NCBI GenBank assembly: GCA_934525625.1
Contig: CAKSZL010000005.1
Location: forward strand, 62,001 to 126,000
Direction: 5' to 3'
DNA from: an uncultured Burkholderiaceae bacterium
GTDB lineage: Bacteria > Pseudomonadota > Gammaproteobacteria > Burkholderiales > Burkholderiaceae_B
Length of the DNA stretch: 64,000 nt
A program made the position numbers and the translations under genes. The notes below the pieces were generated by a model that was given only the letters and a program-made list of their open reading frames with translations, was not told where the DNA came from and ran no database searches. Below are positions 1-7,364 of this stretch, in pieces. Numbering within the stretch: position 1 is the stretch's first letter; each line of letters starts with the position of its first letter.

Positions 1-10
1 TACGTTACAC

Positions 11-1522
11 ATGAAGACTATGTCACTGATTCAATACGCCCATTCTTGCGGTCGAGACTTCTGCTCCTCGCTCTCCCGAGAGGAGCAGAAGTCTCTTGGT
101 CAATTCATGACCCCTCCTGCTATTGCGACTTATATGGCACAGCGGGCTGTTGTTGGATTAGAGCAAGCACATGTACGCGTCTTAGAACCAGCTGCTGGGG
201 CTGGCATTCTAGCTGCCGCAGTGGTCACCGAGCTTCTCAAGCGCCCCGTCCCCCCTGCATGCATTGAAGTCTTGCTATATGAGGTGGACATCAGGCTTGT
301 ACCCTTCTTGAAACGACTAGCTGATCGTATGCGGAGAGCGGCCCATGCCCGCGGAACGCGCCTAACATGCTCCATTAGAAACAGCGATTTTCTGCTATCA
401 AAAGAGGCCATTCAAGGACAAGCCTTAGCAGATGTTTTGATCGCCAACCCCCCATATCTTAAGCTGGGCAAAAACGACCCAAGAGCAGTTGCTCATGCAT
501 ATGCCGTCCATGGGCAGCCCAACCTCTATGGTTTGTTCTTGGCGGCCTGCTCCCGCTTGTTGAAAGAAGGCGGTAAATATTGCTTTATTACTCCGCGCTC
601 ATGGATGAATGGCACATACTTCTCTGCTGTTCGTAGGCAAATACTCCAGTGGCTGCATTTTGACTCCTTGCATCTATTCGAAAGCCGCAAGGAGCACTTC
701 TTCGAAGATGAGATTCTGCAAGAGGCAGTGATTCTCTGGGCAACGGCTCGCACCGAAGATGCACAGCATACAGCTATTCAGGTGAGTCGAAGCCGAGGTG
801 TTTCAGATCTTGCAGACGCTTCAGTTACAGCGATGCCTTTTGCACGGATTGTAGGCGCTGACGAGTCGCGTCTCATAGCGCTACACGAACAGGGGGAAAA
901 TCCATTTAGTGACTGGAGCGCCACTCTTGCTACTTATGGACTGCAAGTATCAACTGGACCAGTAGTTCCATTTCGGACGACGGAGTTTTTGCTGCACCAG
1001 GCTTCACCACAGGCTGTTCCATTGCTTTGGATGCAGCATGTTCAACCCATGCGAATCCAATGGCCAATCCGAAAGAAACGGGAGTACCTATTGGCAGTCG
1101 CTCGCTCTGCACACCTCCTGGTTCCTAACCAACCCATGGTAGTGCTCCGTCGTTTCAGTCCCAAAGAATCATTGCGCCGAGTAACCGCCGCACCATACGA
1201 TGGGAGCTTGCCTGGTGCTACGCTTGGCATCGAAAACCACTTGAACTACATATACCGCCCTGGCGGTGCGATGACCATCGAGCAGGTCAGAGGGCTAACC
1301 GCGTTCTTGAACAGCTCCCTAGTTGACGCCTACTTTCGCGCTGTCGCTGGAAGTACCCAGGTCAACGCTACGGAACTGCGAGGTTTACCCCTCCCTCCCC
1401 TCCGCATCCTGGAAGAGATAGGGCGGCGAGTTGCAACCTTACACGCGTTACAGCAGATTGATGCGGTTCTCGATACTCTCCTTCTGAAAGAGGCTCCCAA
1501 GCAAGATTTGAGTGCAGCATAA
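11..1522 (+). CDS. PstI/BsuBI-type adenine-specific DNA methyltransferase (Type II R-M)
   Basis: The 503-residue product is an N6-adenine DNA methyltransferase that should protect host DNA from the endonuclease encoded just downstream. Visible motifs are FMTP-like motif X near residue 32, the AdoMet-binding motif I (LEPAAGAGIL) near residue 58, and the catalytic NPPY motif near residue 146. The C-terminal half would carry target recognition. The length matches full-length M.PstI/M.BsuBI-type enzymes of about 500 residues, so the gene appears complete although it starts 11 bases from the window edge. The endonuclease gene follows after 65 bases in the same direction. The pairing with a PstI/BsuBI-type endonuclease suggests recognition of CTGCAG, which is inference. 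Base composition is lower in GC than the core genes, consistent with transfer. Confidence 0.88.
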   Translation: MKTMSLIQYAHSCGRDFCSSLSREEQKSLGQFMTPPAIATYMAQRAVVGLEQAHVRVLEPAAGAGILAAAVVTELLKRPVPPACIEVLLYEVDIRLVPFLKRLADRMRRAAHARGTRLTCSIRNSDFLLSKEAIQGQALADVLIANPPYLKLGKNDPRAVAHAYAVHGQPNLYGLFLAACSRLLKEGGKYCFITPRSWMNGTYFSAVRRQILQWLHFDSLHLFESRKEHFFEDEILQEAVILWATARTEDAQHTAIQVSRSRGVSDLADASVTAMPFARIVGADESRLIALHEQGENPFSDWSATLATYGLQVSTGPVVPFRTTEFLLHQASPQAVPLLWMQHVQPMRIQWPIRKKREYLLAVARSAHLLVPNQPMVVLRRFSPKESLRRVTAAPYDGSLPGATLGIENHLNYIYRPGGAMTIEQVRGLTAFLNSSLVDAYFRAVAGSTQVNATELRGLPLPPLRILEEIGRRVATLHALQQIDAVLDTLLLKEAPKQDLSAA

Positions 1523-1587
1523 AAAAACAACTTGCAGTTCTAGAGGTGCAGGATATAAAATTATGGCTCCTACCTTAAGGAGTAGTT

Positions 1588-2652
1588 ATGTCCCGTCTCC
1601 CTCCACTGCTCTCACTTGAAGAAATTCAAGCTCGACTCAATACAATCTTTCCGGAGTCATTTCCGGATCGGACCATCTTAGTCGGTGACCTTTCTACGCG
1701 CACCCACTTCGTGGGGCTATATGGGGGGTTTCTCTATTCTGAAAGTAGATTCTTCCGGCCTAGCACCGTGATTCGATTCGGCCCAGCTCAAGCACAGTTG
1801 AGCACAAATGCAGCAAGACTCGATTGGCTTGGAAGATGTCAAGCACCAGGATTCACACCGTTAGGAAAATCTTGGTATGCAGACAATTCTCGTGAAACTC
1901 TGCGCGACGACTTTATCCGCAATCGCTGTATACCTATGGGGATAATTCGCAAGCGTGATGGCATTGCCCCCACCTCACCCGCACCAATCTATGCTTTCGA
2001 CGATGACTATCTTCGTCTGTTTGACCCGGCACTAGACGGAGAAGCATTAACTAATGCCATAAAAGCATGGCAAGAGGAGGCTCTCGACCCCTCCACGCTA
2101 GCGCGCATAAGATTACTCGCTTCTGGAGTGCTGCAAAGAGAAGGGGAAATACAGGTTCAGTTGCCCACCACAGGGAAAATCCTCAAATTAGCGCCGGGAG
2201 AAGCATCCTTGATAACCCGAGACGTCTGCGAGAAGATGGCACCTTGGGTTGCCGCACAACCAATCGTCATACATGTCAGTATGTCTGATAGAAAGACCTT
2301 CCCAGAATTGTCTGGTGAAGCGGACAGTATGGGTTTAAAGCTGGACACTAATGCCGAACTTCCAGATGTGATCATCTTCGATGCAGTCAAAGGAGGACGA
2401 CTCGTGTTTGTCGAGGTCGTTCATAGTGATGGACCTATTACGGAACTTCGTAAAGCCGCACTCACGAAAATAGCCAAAAGAATGGGTTTTAAAGATACCC
2501 ATCTTTTGCTAGTTACCGCTTTCGAAGACCGAAGTTCTGACATAGCGAAAAAGAGGCTAAGTGAACTTGCAAGGGACTCTTGGGTTTGGTATCGAAGCGA
2601 GCCTAACATGTTTCACCATCTAAAACTAATGTCGCCTGGCACTCTGATTTAA
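1588..2652 (+). CDS. BsuBI/PstI-family restriction endonuclease
   Basis: The 354-residue product resembles the C-terminal domain of the BsuBI/PstI family of Type II restriction enzymes. The key stretch near residues 257-280 contains LPDVIIFD followed by FVEVVHSDGPI, the PD...E core of a PD-(D/E)XK nuclease in which this family lacks the usual lysine after the acidic residue. It should cleave unmethylated foreign DNA, probably at CTGCAG by family analogy. The ATG start is supported by an AAGGAG Shine-Dalgarno sequence seven bases upstream. That SD can pair with a CTCCT stretch just before it, which might delay endonuclease translation. The gene sits directly after its methyltransferase and 15 bases before a toxin gene. 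Confidence 0.85.
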   Translation: MSRLPPLLSLEEIQARLNTIFPESFPDRTILVGDLSTRTHFVGLYGGFLYSESRFFRPSTVIRFGPAQAQLSTNAARLDWLGRCQAPGFTPLGKSWYADNSRETLRDDFIRNRCIPMGIIRKRDGIAPTSPAPIYAFDDDYLRLFDPALDGEALTNAIKAWQEEALDPSTLARIRLLASGVLQREGEIQVQLPTTGKILKLAPGEASLITRDVCEKMAPWVAAQPIVIHVSMSDRKTFPELSGEADSMGLKLDTNAELPDVIIFDAVKGGRLVFVEVVHSDGPITELRKAALTKIAKRMGFKDTHLLLVTAFEDRSSDIAKKRLSELARDSWVWYRSEPNMFHHLKLMSPGTLI

Positions 2653-2667
2653 GGACCCAAGCACTAC

Positions 2668-2997
2668 ATGAGCGCTGCTGTCACCCCTTTTTATTTTTAT
2701 TCAAGGTTCTACCGTGTAGTGCCTGCCGCTGCACAGTACGCAGTAGGTCTTGGGCTGATGACAGTGCAGTATGGCGGCGAACCAGGGGATTTCAAACCCA
2801 TGCCCGGTGTTGGTGCCGGAGCATATGAAATCCGATATCGGGACGCGGCCGGCGCCTTCCGTGTCATCTACGTCGCCAAGTTCGCGGATGCAGTCTATGT
2901 GCTGCACGCCTTCCAGAAAAAGACGCAGAAGACGCCAAAACCTGACATTGACCTAGCGGCTTCCCGTTATCGGAAACTGATCGGAGCATTGAAATGA
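2668..2997 (+). CDS. HigB/RelE-family toxin of a type II toxin-antitoxin pair (Gp49-like)
   Basis: The 109-residue protein matches the phage-derived Gp49-like/HigB toxin family, probably mRNA-cleaving ribosome-dependent nucleases. The diagnostic part is DFKPMPGVGAGAYEIRYRD followed by FRVIYVAKF and LHAFQKKTQKTP, the conserved C-terminal half with the basic RYRD and KKTQKTP stretches. The N-terminus (first 30 residues) is less typical, so the exact start is uncertain. The antitoxin gene overlaps the stop codon by four bases (ATGA), the usual toxin-first order of higBA and translational coupling. It lies immediately after the restriction enzyme gene and may stabilise this part of the island. 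Confidence 0.82.
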   Translation: MSAAVTPFYFYSRFYRVVPAAAQYAVGLGLMTVQYGGEPGDFKPMPGVGAGAYEIRYRDAAGAFRVIYVAKFADAVYVLHAFQKKTQKTPKPDIDLAASRYRKLIGALK

Positions 2998-3287
2998 AAG
3001 ACCAAGACATCACGATTACCGAAGGCAGCGGCAACGTCTTCCTCGACCTGGGCTTTGGCCCCGCCGAGGCTGAGGTGATGAAACTGCGTGCGGAAGTGAT
3101 GATTCGGACTGCGCAGCGGCTTAAGGAGCAAGGCTGGACGCAGGCGGAAGCGGCAAAGCATCTTGGGATTACTCAGCCGAGGGTTTCCCGGCTGATTAAG
3201 GGCAAAGTGGAGGATTTCAGTCTGGATATGCTGCTGACGCTGGCGGCGCGTGCGGGGCTGCATCCGGAGTTGCGGCTGTCTGTATGA
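2994..3287 (+). CDS. HigA-like XRE-family antitoxin
   Basis: The 97-residue protein has an XRE/Cro helix-turn-helix near residues 42-80 (GWTQAEAAKHLGITQPRVSRLIKGK), the typical antitoxin partner of Gp49/HigB toxins. It should bind and neutralise the toxin and repress the shared promoter. The ATG overlaps the toxin stop codon, so the two genes are translated together. The attC-like site begins 54 bases after its stop. The gene looks intact. Confidence 0.85.
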   Translation: MKDQDITITEGSGNVFLDLGFGPAEAEVMKLRAEVMIRTAQRLKEQGWTQAEAAKHLGITQPRVSRLIKGKVEDFSLDMLLTLAARAGLHPELRLSV

Positions 3288-3340
3288 TGCTTACGCCGCT
3301 GGGTACGGGAATTACTCAATCGAACGCAGCTGTCGGCCAG

Positions 3341-3402
3341 GCATAGCAATTCTTTCGAACCAACACCGCTTCGCGGCGCATCTTAACGTCAGCGTTATAA
3401 GC
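3341..3402 (+). repeat. attC-like (59-base-element) integron recombination site
   Basis: This stretch resembles the attC site of the aadA-type integron cassettes. It has a CAATTC segment after a degenerate left core (GCATAGC), a CCGC-TTC-GCGG central stem with TTCG tip, then CTTAAC, and a right core CAGCGTTATAAGC close to the GTTRRRY consensus. By eye, alignment to remembered aadA attC sequence gives roughly four matches in five. Both outer core boxes deviate from consensus, so it may be decayed or belong to a diverged chromosomal integron. It separates the toxin-antitoxin pair from the next small gene, as expected in a cassette array. No integron integrase gene is visible. Confidence 0.6.
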
Positions 3403-3435
3403 TTATCAAACTCTTTCCACCAACATTGAGGCACT

Positions 3436-3927
3436 ATGAACTTTATCTCAGGACTCTTCGGTTCACTGTCTACCGTGGCTTTGCTTAGCCTTGTCGGCTA
3501 TCTGTGTAGGAATTGGTTGGTTGAGCGGCTTAAGGCTTCCATTAAGTTTGAGTACGACCGAAAGTTGATCGCGGTAGAGCATGAACGCGAAACACGCTTG
3601 AAGGGCGAGGTTGTTGCAGAGCTACTTGCCCAATGGATAAGAAAGGGCGGAAATTTAGACTACTACCAACTTAATCGGCTTTCTTTTCAAGCATTCATAT
3701 GGTTGCCACGGGAGCTTGCAGAGCAACTATCTAACTCGCTTGCGCACAAACCTGGAGCTGAGGATCTCCGATCTCTCATAAAAGACCTTCGCACGCACCT
3801 ACAAGGCAGTGATGATGGATTTAAAGCAAAAGATGTTATCGTTTTCAACGAGCCAGATATTCATTCAGACATAAATTATAGTAGCGTAAGTAGCAACGCT
3901 GTTGCAAAACCAAAACCTAAGCAGTAA
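3436..3927 (+). CDS. hypothetical membrane-anchored protein, possible integron cassette gene
   Basis: I do not recognise this 163-residue protein. It begins with one hydrophobic segment (about residues 4-24), followed by a charged helical stretch rich in E, K and R (residues 30-70) that could form a coiled coil, then a soluble C-terminal part. This suggests a single-pass inner-membrane protein with a cytoplasmic domain. The start is supported by a GAGG Shine-Dalgarno six bases upstream. The gene begins 34 bases after the attC-like site and has no neighbour in an operon, which is the usual arrangement of a gene cassette. Low GC relative to the core. Confidence 0.65.
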   Translation: MNFISGLFGSLSTVALLSLVGYLCRNWLVERLKASIKFEYDRKLIAVEHERETRLKGEVVAELLAQWIRKGGNLDYYQLNRLSFQAFIWLPRELAEQLSNSLAHKPGAEDLRSLIKDLRTHLQGSDDGFKAKDVIVFNEPDIHSDINYSSVSSNAVAKPKPKQ

Positions 3928-3949
3928 GCCTACAGAAAATCAGCCAGCG

Positions 3950-3986
3950 GCTAATTAGTGATAACTACACATTGTCGCTAGTTAGC
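3950..3986. repeat. imperfect inverted repeat after the 163-residue gene
   Basis: GCTAATTAG at 3950-3958 pairs with CTAGTTAGC at 3978-3986 with one mismatch. It lies in the 154-base gap before the next gene. It could be a weak terminator or a decayed cassette-end structure; there is no adjacent T-run to decide. Confidence 0.3.
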
Positions 3987-4081
3987 GAAGGGCTGCTTTC
4001 GACCCAAATCTGCCGTCTAGAGATAAGCACCACAGCCGTCATAAACTAGAATACCGAACCATCTATGGTCAACCCTATCAC

Positions 4082-4618
4082 ATGCCCACTCAAGACGATA
4101 AAAATTCGTTTCTCGCTTACGAACTAGGCCTCCTTAGCCTAAAAGCAGCACTTTCTACCCGCACAGAGAGCTGGCCTATATATGCGACAAGTTGCAAGGT
4201 GCACCAACGAAACAACATCAAGGCAGCCTTTCGTATAGAACTAGTTAACCTTGCAACAACATATTCAGCAGGACATGTAAACGAAGTCGATCACTTGTCC
4301 CTAATTTCTGCATTTGCAGATCGAATTTCCATGCAGTACGGACCATCGCTTTACAAAGGCAGATTTAGGCACGGGGTTGCCCAAAAGTTAGTCAACATCC
4401 ATCTGAAGTATCTCTGGGCGGCAGGCATGATTCCTGAACCTCCGCACTGCCCAATTGATGGAATCATCCGAGATCGGGCGGGCTTGAATTACGACTGGAC
4501 TTCAAGTGACTCTGCCGCAGAGTATGAAGGTGCCATTGCCATGCTTAAGAAGCACGCGCAACCGCGAACACTCGCTGTCTGGGAGCTTCAGGAATTTAGG
4601 CGTCGAGCCCAATCATAG
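4082..4618 (+). CDS. hypothetical protein of 178 residues
   Basis: I do not recognise a named family. The protein is soluble with no signal peptide or membrane segment. A central segment (about residues 95-130, including QKLVNIHLKYLWAAG and EPPHCPIDGII) reads like a conserved core seen in small uncharacterised proteins of accessory DNA; the paired C and H residues in PPHCPID could be functional. Codon use is AT-richer than the core genes. It stands alone, with 154 bases before it and about 240 bases to the convergent replication gene after it. Confidence 0.6.
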   Translation: MPTQDDKNSFLAYELGLLSLKAALSTRTESWPIYATSCKVHQRNNIKAAFRIELVNLATTYSAGHVNEVDHLSLISAFADRISMQYGPSLYKGRFRHGVAQKLVNIHLKYLWAAGMIPEPPHCPIDGIIRDRAGLNYDWTSSDSAAEYEGAIAMLKKHAQPRTLAVWELQEFRRRAQS

Positions 4619-4796
4619 AACCATATCTAAGGCTGCTTCTGAAGCGCTTGGTTCATTGAAAATTTGCTTTCCGCGTCCTTAGATCACCAGTGTCGGTTTC
4701 TGGCCGACAGTGGCCTGTGTCTTATTTTAATAGCAGGCAGACATTGCCGATACGGGTACAATTCCCATGGTCGAGATCGACACGAATCCGGGCGTA

Positions 4797-4837
4797 AAAA
4801 AGGGGCTAGGCAGGCGGTCTATACCTGCACTAGCCCC
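4797..4837 (-). terminator. Rho-independent terminator downstream of the replication gene
   Basis: On the minus strand a stem of CTAGCCCC paired with GGGGCTAG, extended by a CCTGC/GCAGG stretch with one bulge, is followed by five T residues. It lies 21 bases past the stop codon of the leftward replication gene and should end its transcript. Confidence 0.8.
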
Positions 4838-4858
4838 TCCGTCGTACTACACGATCAT

Positions 4859-5956
4859 CTACTCATCATGCGGCTTATGGTAGCGCTTCTCTTGCAGCTC
4901 ACCACCAGGCAATGCCATGATGTTCTCGGGCGTGAATACCTGCGACAGGTCGAGCATATCCACCTCGGGGATCCGTGGAAGGTTGATGTCCACACCGATG
5001 GTTTCCAGGATCGTCCTGCGGTGCCTCCAGATGGTGGCGCGTGAATATTGCTGCGCCAAATCCTGCCCGGCCATCCAGGCTCCATAGATTCGCAACAGCG
5101 GCTTGCTGAGAATCTTCTCGGCGGTAGCGTATTCCACGTTCTGTTGTACCGCGCCCGTCAGTTTGTACTTGAGCAGTTCATCGAAGAACAGGGCATCCAC
5201 GTCCACGCTCTGCCAGCTGCGCAGGTCTCCCAACCCCCGCGCCAGGAGTCCAGCGCGATAGAGCTTGATCTCAACACGGATGGTTTGCCAGGCAAGTTCC
5301 AACACCTGCTTTTTCAGCGGCCCGACGTTCTGCTTCCATTCGTTCTGCAGCTGTTCATACTTGCAGTAGATGGTGAGAGCGCGGTGAGTGGAGCGCCTCT
5401 GTCCTGTACCACCAAGAGTGATCGTGGTGAGTCCATTGCGTTGCTTCCCTTTTTTGACGCGGCTGTCTACAAAATTGAACAGGGCGAGCTTGTCACCTTC
5501 GAACCAGAAATTGGCTGTGAGATGCGCCTCGTGGATTTGAACAAGGCCGGCCTCCCAGAATGCTTGATCCTCTGGATCTACGTCAATGTGATATTTTTCA
5601 GTCTCCTTATTAAACACGTCGAGGACGTAGCTGGGCAGAGAGCCGTGTCCAAACAGATTGTGGTCCTGAAATACTTTTGGCGGGCAGCAACTCAACTCCA
5701 CTCGCTGAGCCAAGCCGTCCTGTCCGGCAAGATCGCATGATTTCCAGTAGGGTTCAGAGGTTTTCTGATCTTGGTACTTTTGGGGCTTGATCGCACCAGC
5801 TCCGACGGGAACGAGACCAACTGCGGGATCATGTGCAAAAAACACCTTTCCCTGCGGTTCATGACGCAATGGTCCGATGGCTTTGAAAAAGTCGATATGA
5901 ATGTGACCAGGCTGATGGGGAGTGACACCTTGGTCTTGGCTGATAGTGGGTTTCAT
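4859..5956 (-). CDS. filamentous-phage-type (gene II/X) replication initiator
   Basis: The 365-residue protein resembles the phage/plasmid replication protein gene II/X family (Phage_CRI and Phage_X domains) used by inoviruses and related plasmids for rolling-circle replication. Supporting parts are the N-terminal HIHIDFFKAI strand, the central block with TLGGTGQRRS and ALTIYCKYEQL (residues about 150-200), the VEIKLYRAGLL strand, and the C-terminal DLAQQYSRATIWRHRRTI segment typical of Phage_X. It should nick a double-strand origin. A small HTH gene lies upstream on the same strand. No coat, assembly (Zot-like) or single-strand binding genes are seen, so this is a remnant, satellite or plasmid-like unit. 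The start lacks a clear Shine-Dalgarno. Confidence 0.7.
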   Translation of the reverse strand: MKPTISQDQGVTPHQPGHIHIDFFKAIGPLRHEPQGKVFFAHDPAVGLVPVGAGAIKPQKYQDQKTSEPYWKSCDLAGQDGLAQRVELSCCPPKVFQDHNLFGHGSLPSYVLDVFNKETEKYHIDVDPEDQAFWEAGLVQIHEAHLTANFWFEGDKLALFNFVDSRVKKGKQRNGLTTITLGGTGQRRSTHRALTIYCKYEQLQNEWKQNVGPLKKQVLELAWQTIRVEIKLYRAGLLARGLGDLRSWQSVDVDALFFDELLKYKLTGAVQQNVEYATAEKILSKPLLRIYGAWMAGQDLAQQYSRATIWRHRRTILETIGVDINLPRIPEVDMLDLSQVFTPENIMALPGGELQEKRYHKPHDE

Positions 5957-5990
5957 GGTTTGTCTAGGCAGGTGATGGGTGGCTAGTCGG

Positions 5991-6822
5991 TATGATCAAT
6001 GAGCTAAAACCGAACGAACATTGGCTTATATAGCTCGCGCTCAGCACCATAGCCACCCGAATTGATGGGGGGGAACAGTTGGTGTGGCACTCCGCATCTC
6101 ATGTCAAAAAACCATGAAAAAGCAGAGTGCCGATTGAGCATCAAATTCCAGACTAGTGATTCACCTCCTTTACGCCATGAATAAGCTGATCTCGAAATGA
6201 GACGAGATCTTCAAGCGCAAAAAGAGTCCGTCGCCCGATTTTTACGGGACGAAGTTCTTTATCTTTGATTAAGCCGTACACCCGAGTACGACCGATACCG
6301 AGAAACGCCATGGCAAAGGCGATCCCCACAAGGGATTTGTGATGCATAGGGAAAGATCCCGAGGTCAATTGCGCCGTTAACCAATCTGGATAGCCAACAT
6401 TCCGTATTTGCGCGATATGCAAAACAAAACGGAAAGAACTTATGCTGCCACTCCATCTTGCGGGCAATCCAGATTGGGCGCTTGCGGATGGGCAATCTGC
6501 AAGCTAAACAAGTGGCCGTCGCGACCACTTTTAGGCGAGACTAACCTGCATGGTGCTGAAGGGTCGCACCAGCGGTATCAAGCAGGAGTCGGATCTCCTC
6601 GGTCTCACATTGATCATATTCAGATATTCTGAAAACGCACTTGTTCTATCTGTACGTTGATCAATGGTTTTTTACAGCAGCTTGTTGGGCAAGCTTTACC
6701 TGCTGTGTTAAAGCGTGGAGTGGGCCACAGCAGGAGGATTGATTATTTCAAAACCAGAGTGTTTTTGCAACCCCCTCCTATCGTTCCGATTCATGTTTTG
6801 CCGAAATTTGTACACATTGATC
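5991..6822. repeat. four scattered copies of a TGATCAATG motif in both orientations
   Basis: TATGATCAATG occurs at 5991-6001, its exact reverse complement CATTGATCATA at 6608-6618, TGATCAATG at 6658-6666 and CATTGATC at 6815-6822. They flank the HTH gene and the upstream side of the replication gene. They may be binding sites for the small HTH protein or origin repeats; this is inference from position only. Confidence 0.35.
6153..6347 (-). CDS. small AlpA/MerR-type helix-turn-helix protein (excisionase-like)
   Basis: The 64-residue product contains a winged HTH of the AlpA/HTH_17 type: FLGIGRTRVYGLIKDKEL followed by PVKIGRRTLFALEDL, where the FLG-RTRVY helix pair and the KIGRR wing are diagnostic. 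Such proteins act as excisionases or regulators in phages and integrative elements. I chose the internal ATG at 6347 because the longer frame (to 6467) adds 40 residues with no HTH-family character. The gene is directly upstream of the rolling-circle replication gene on the same strand, separated by about 200 bases, so it may control replication or excision of that unit. Confidence 0.65.
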   Translation of the reverse strand: MHHKSLVGIAFAMAFLGIGRTRVYGLIKDKELRPVKIGRRTLFALEDLVSFRDQLIHGVKEVNH

Positions 6823-6846
6823 CACACGTATTGAAGGAGCCTCGTC
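6348..6846. other. intergenic region without recognised gene
   Basis: Short open frames here have no family character. The visible content is the upstream side of the leftward HTH gene, two of the TGATCAATG motifs forming an inverted pair at 6608-6666, and, at the right end, a GAAGGAGCC Shine-Dalgarno before the Phd antitoxin. Confidence 0.5.
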
Positions 6847-7170
6847 ATGGAAGCAACCAAGATCGGTATCCGTGAGTTCCGGGCAGAGTTGAGCAAGTAC
6901 CTTGCCTCCGACGAACCTGTCGCTGTGACGAGGCAAGGCCGGACCGTGGGCTACTTCATTCCCGCTCGTGAGCAGAACGCGACCGAACTGACCGCCTGGA
7001 AGCAGGCCAGCCAGACGCTAGATGCCTTGTTGTCCCAGCGAGTTGTGAGTGTTGATGCGGTCATGTCCAAGTTCGAGCGGGCGCGTAGCAAGGCCAAAGC
7101 ACGAAGGCCATCGTGCTGGACGCTGACATCCTCATCTGTGCAGTGCTGGATACGCGGATGTGTGCTTTGA
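6847..7170 (+). CDS. Phd/YefM-family antitoxin
   Basis: The N-terminal half (IGIREFRAELSKYLASDEPVAVTRQGRTVGYFIPA) is a classic prevent-host-death antitoxin fold that binds DNA and represses its own operon, with the C-terminal part binding the toxin. A strong AAGGAGCC Shine-Dalgarno precedes the ATG. The open frame is 107 residues and overlaps the toxin frame by 58 bases; Phd proteins paired with PIN toxins are usually shorter, and the last 20 residues look like out-of-frame toxin sequence. The antitoxin may therefore have lost its original stop codon. It is followed by a truncated PIN toxin. Confidence 0.8.
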   Translation: MEATKIGIREFRAELSKYLASDEPVAVTRQGRTVGYFIPAREQNATELTAWKQASQTLDALLSQRVVSVDAVMSKFERARSKAKARRPSCWTLTSSSVQCWIRGCVL

Positions 7171-7364
7171 TTCTTGAGCACGCGTCAGCCGTCCAGTTCT
7201 TCGCGCCGGACTATGCGGATGCACGCAAATATCTGCCTGCCTTGCTGCGCAAGCGAGGCATCGAGCCTGATGCCGCCATGACGGTACTGGACACGCTGGA
7301 ACGTGTGGTGCTGCCACTGGAAGCCGAGTTTTATGCTCCGGTGCGCGATGACACGCCCTACTGA
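7113..7364 (+). pseudogene. truncated VapC-type PIN-domain toxin
   Basis: The 83-residue frame starts at a GTG with VLDADILICAVL, the first strand and acidic residue of a PIN ribonuclease, and continues through YLPALLRKRGIEPDAA to LPLEAEFYAPV. PIN toxins of this type usually run to about 130-140 residues and carry further catalytic acidic residues in a C-terminal block. That block is missing: the frame ends in DDTPY and runs into the convergent secreted-protein gene, whose stop codon overlaps it. I infer a deletion or recombination that removed the C-terminus, leaving an inactive toxin next to an intact antitoxin. Confidence 0.7.

Noticed and set aside
3928..4081. Second attC-like site after the 163-residue gene
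   Set aside because: A GTTAGCG core and an imperfect inverted repeat are present, but the central stem and the left core are not recognisable.
6007..6141. Small minus-strand frame of about 45 codons between the HTH gene and the replication gene
   Set aside because: The nearest Shine-Dalgarno (AAGGAGG) is more than 20 bases away and ends inside the HTH gene. The sequence has no family character.
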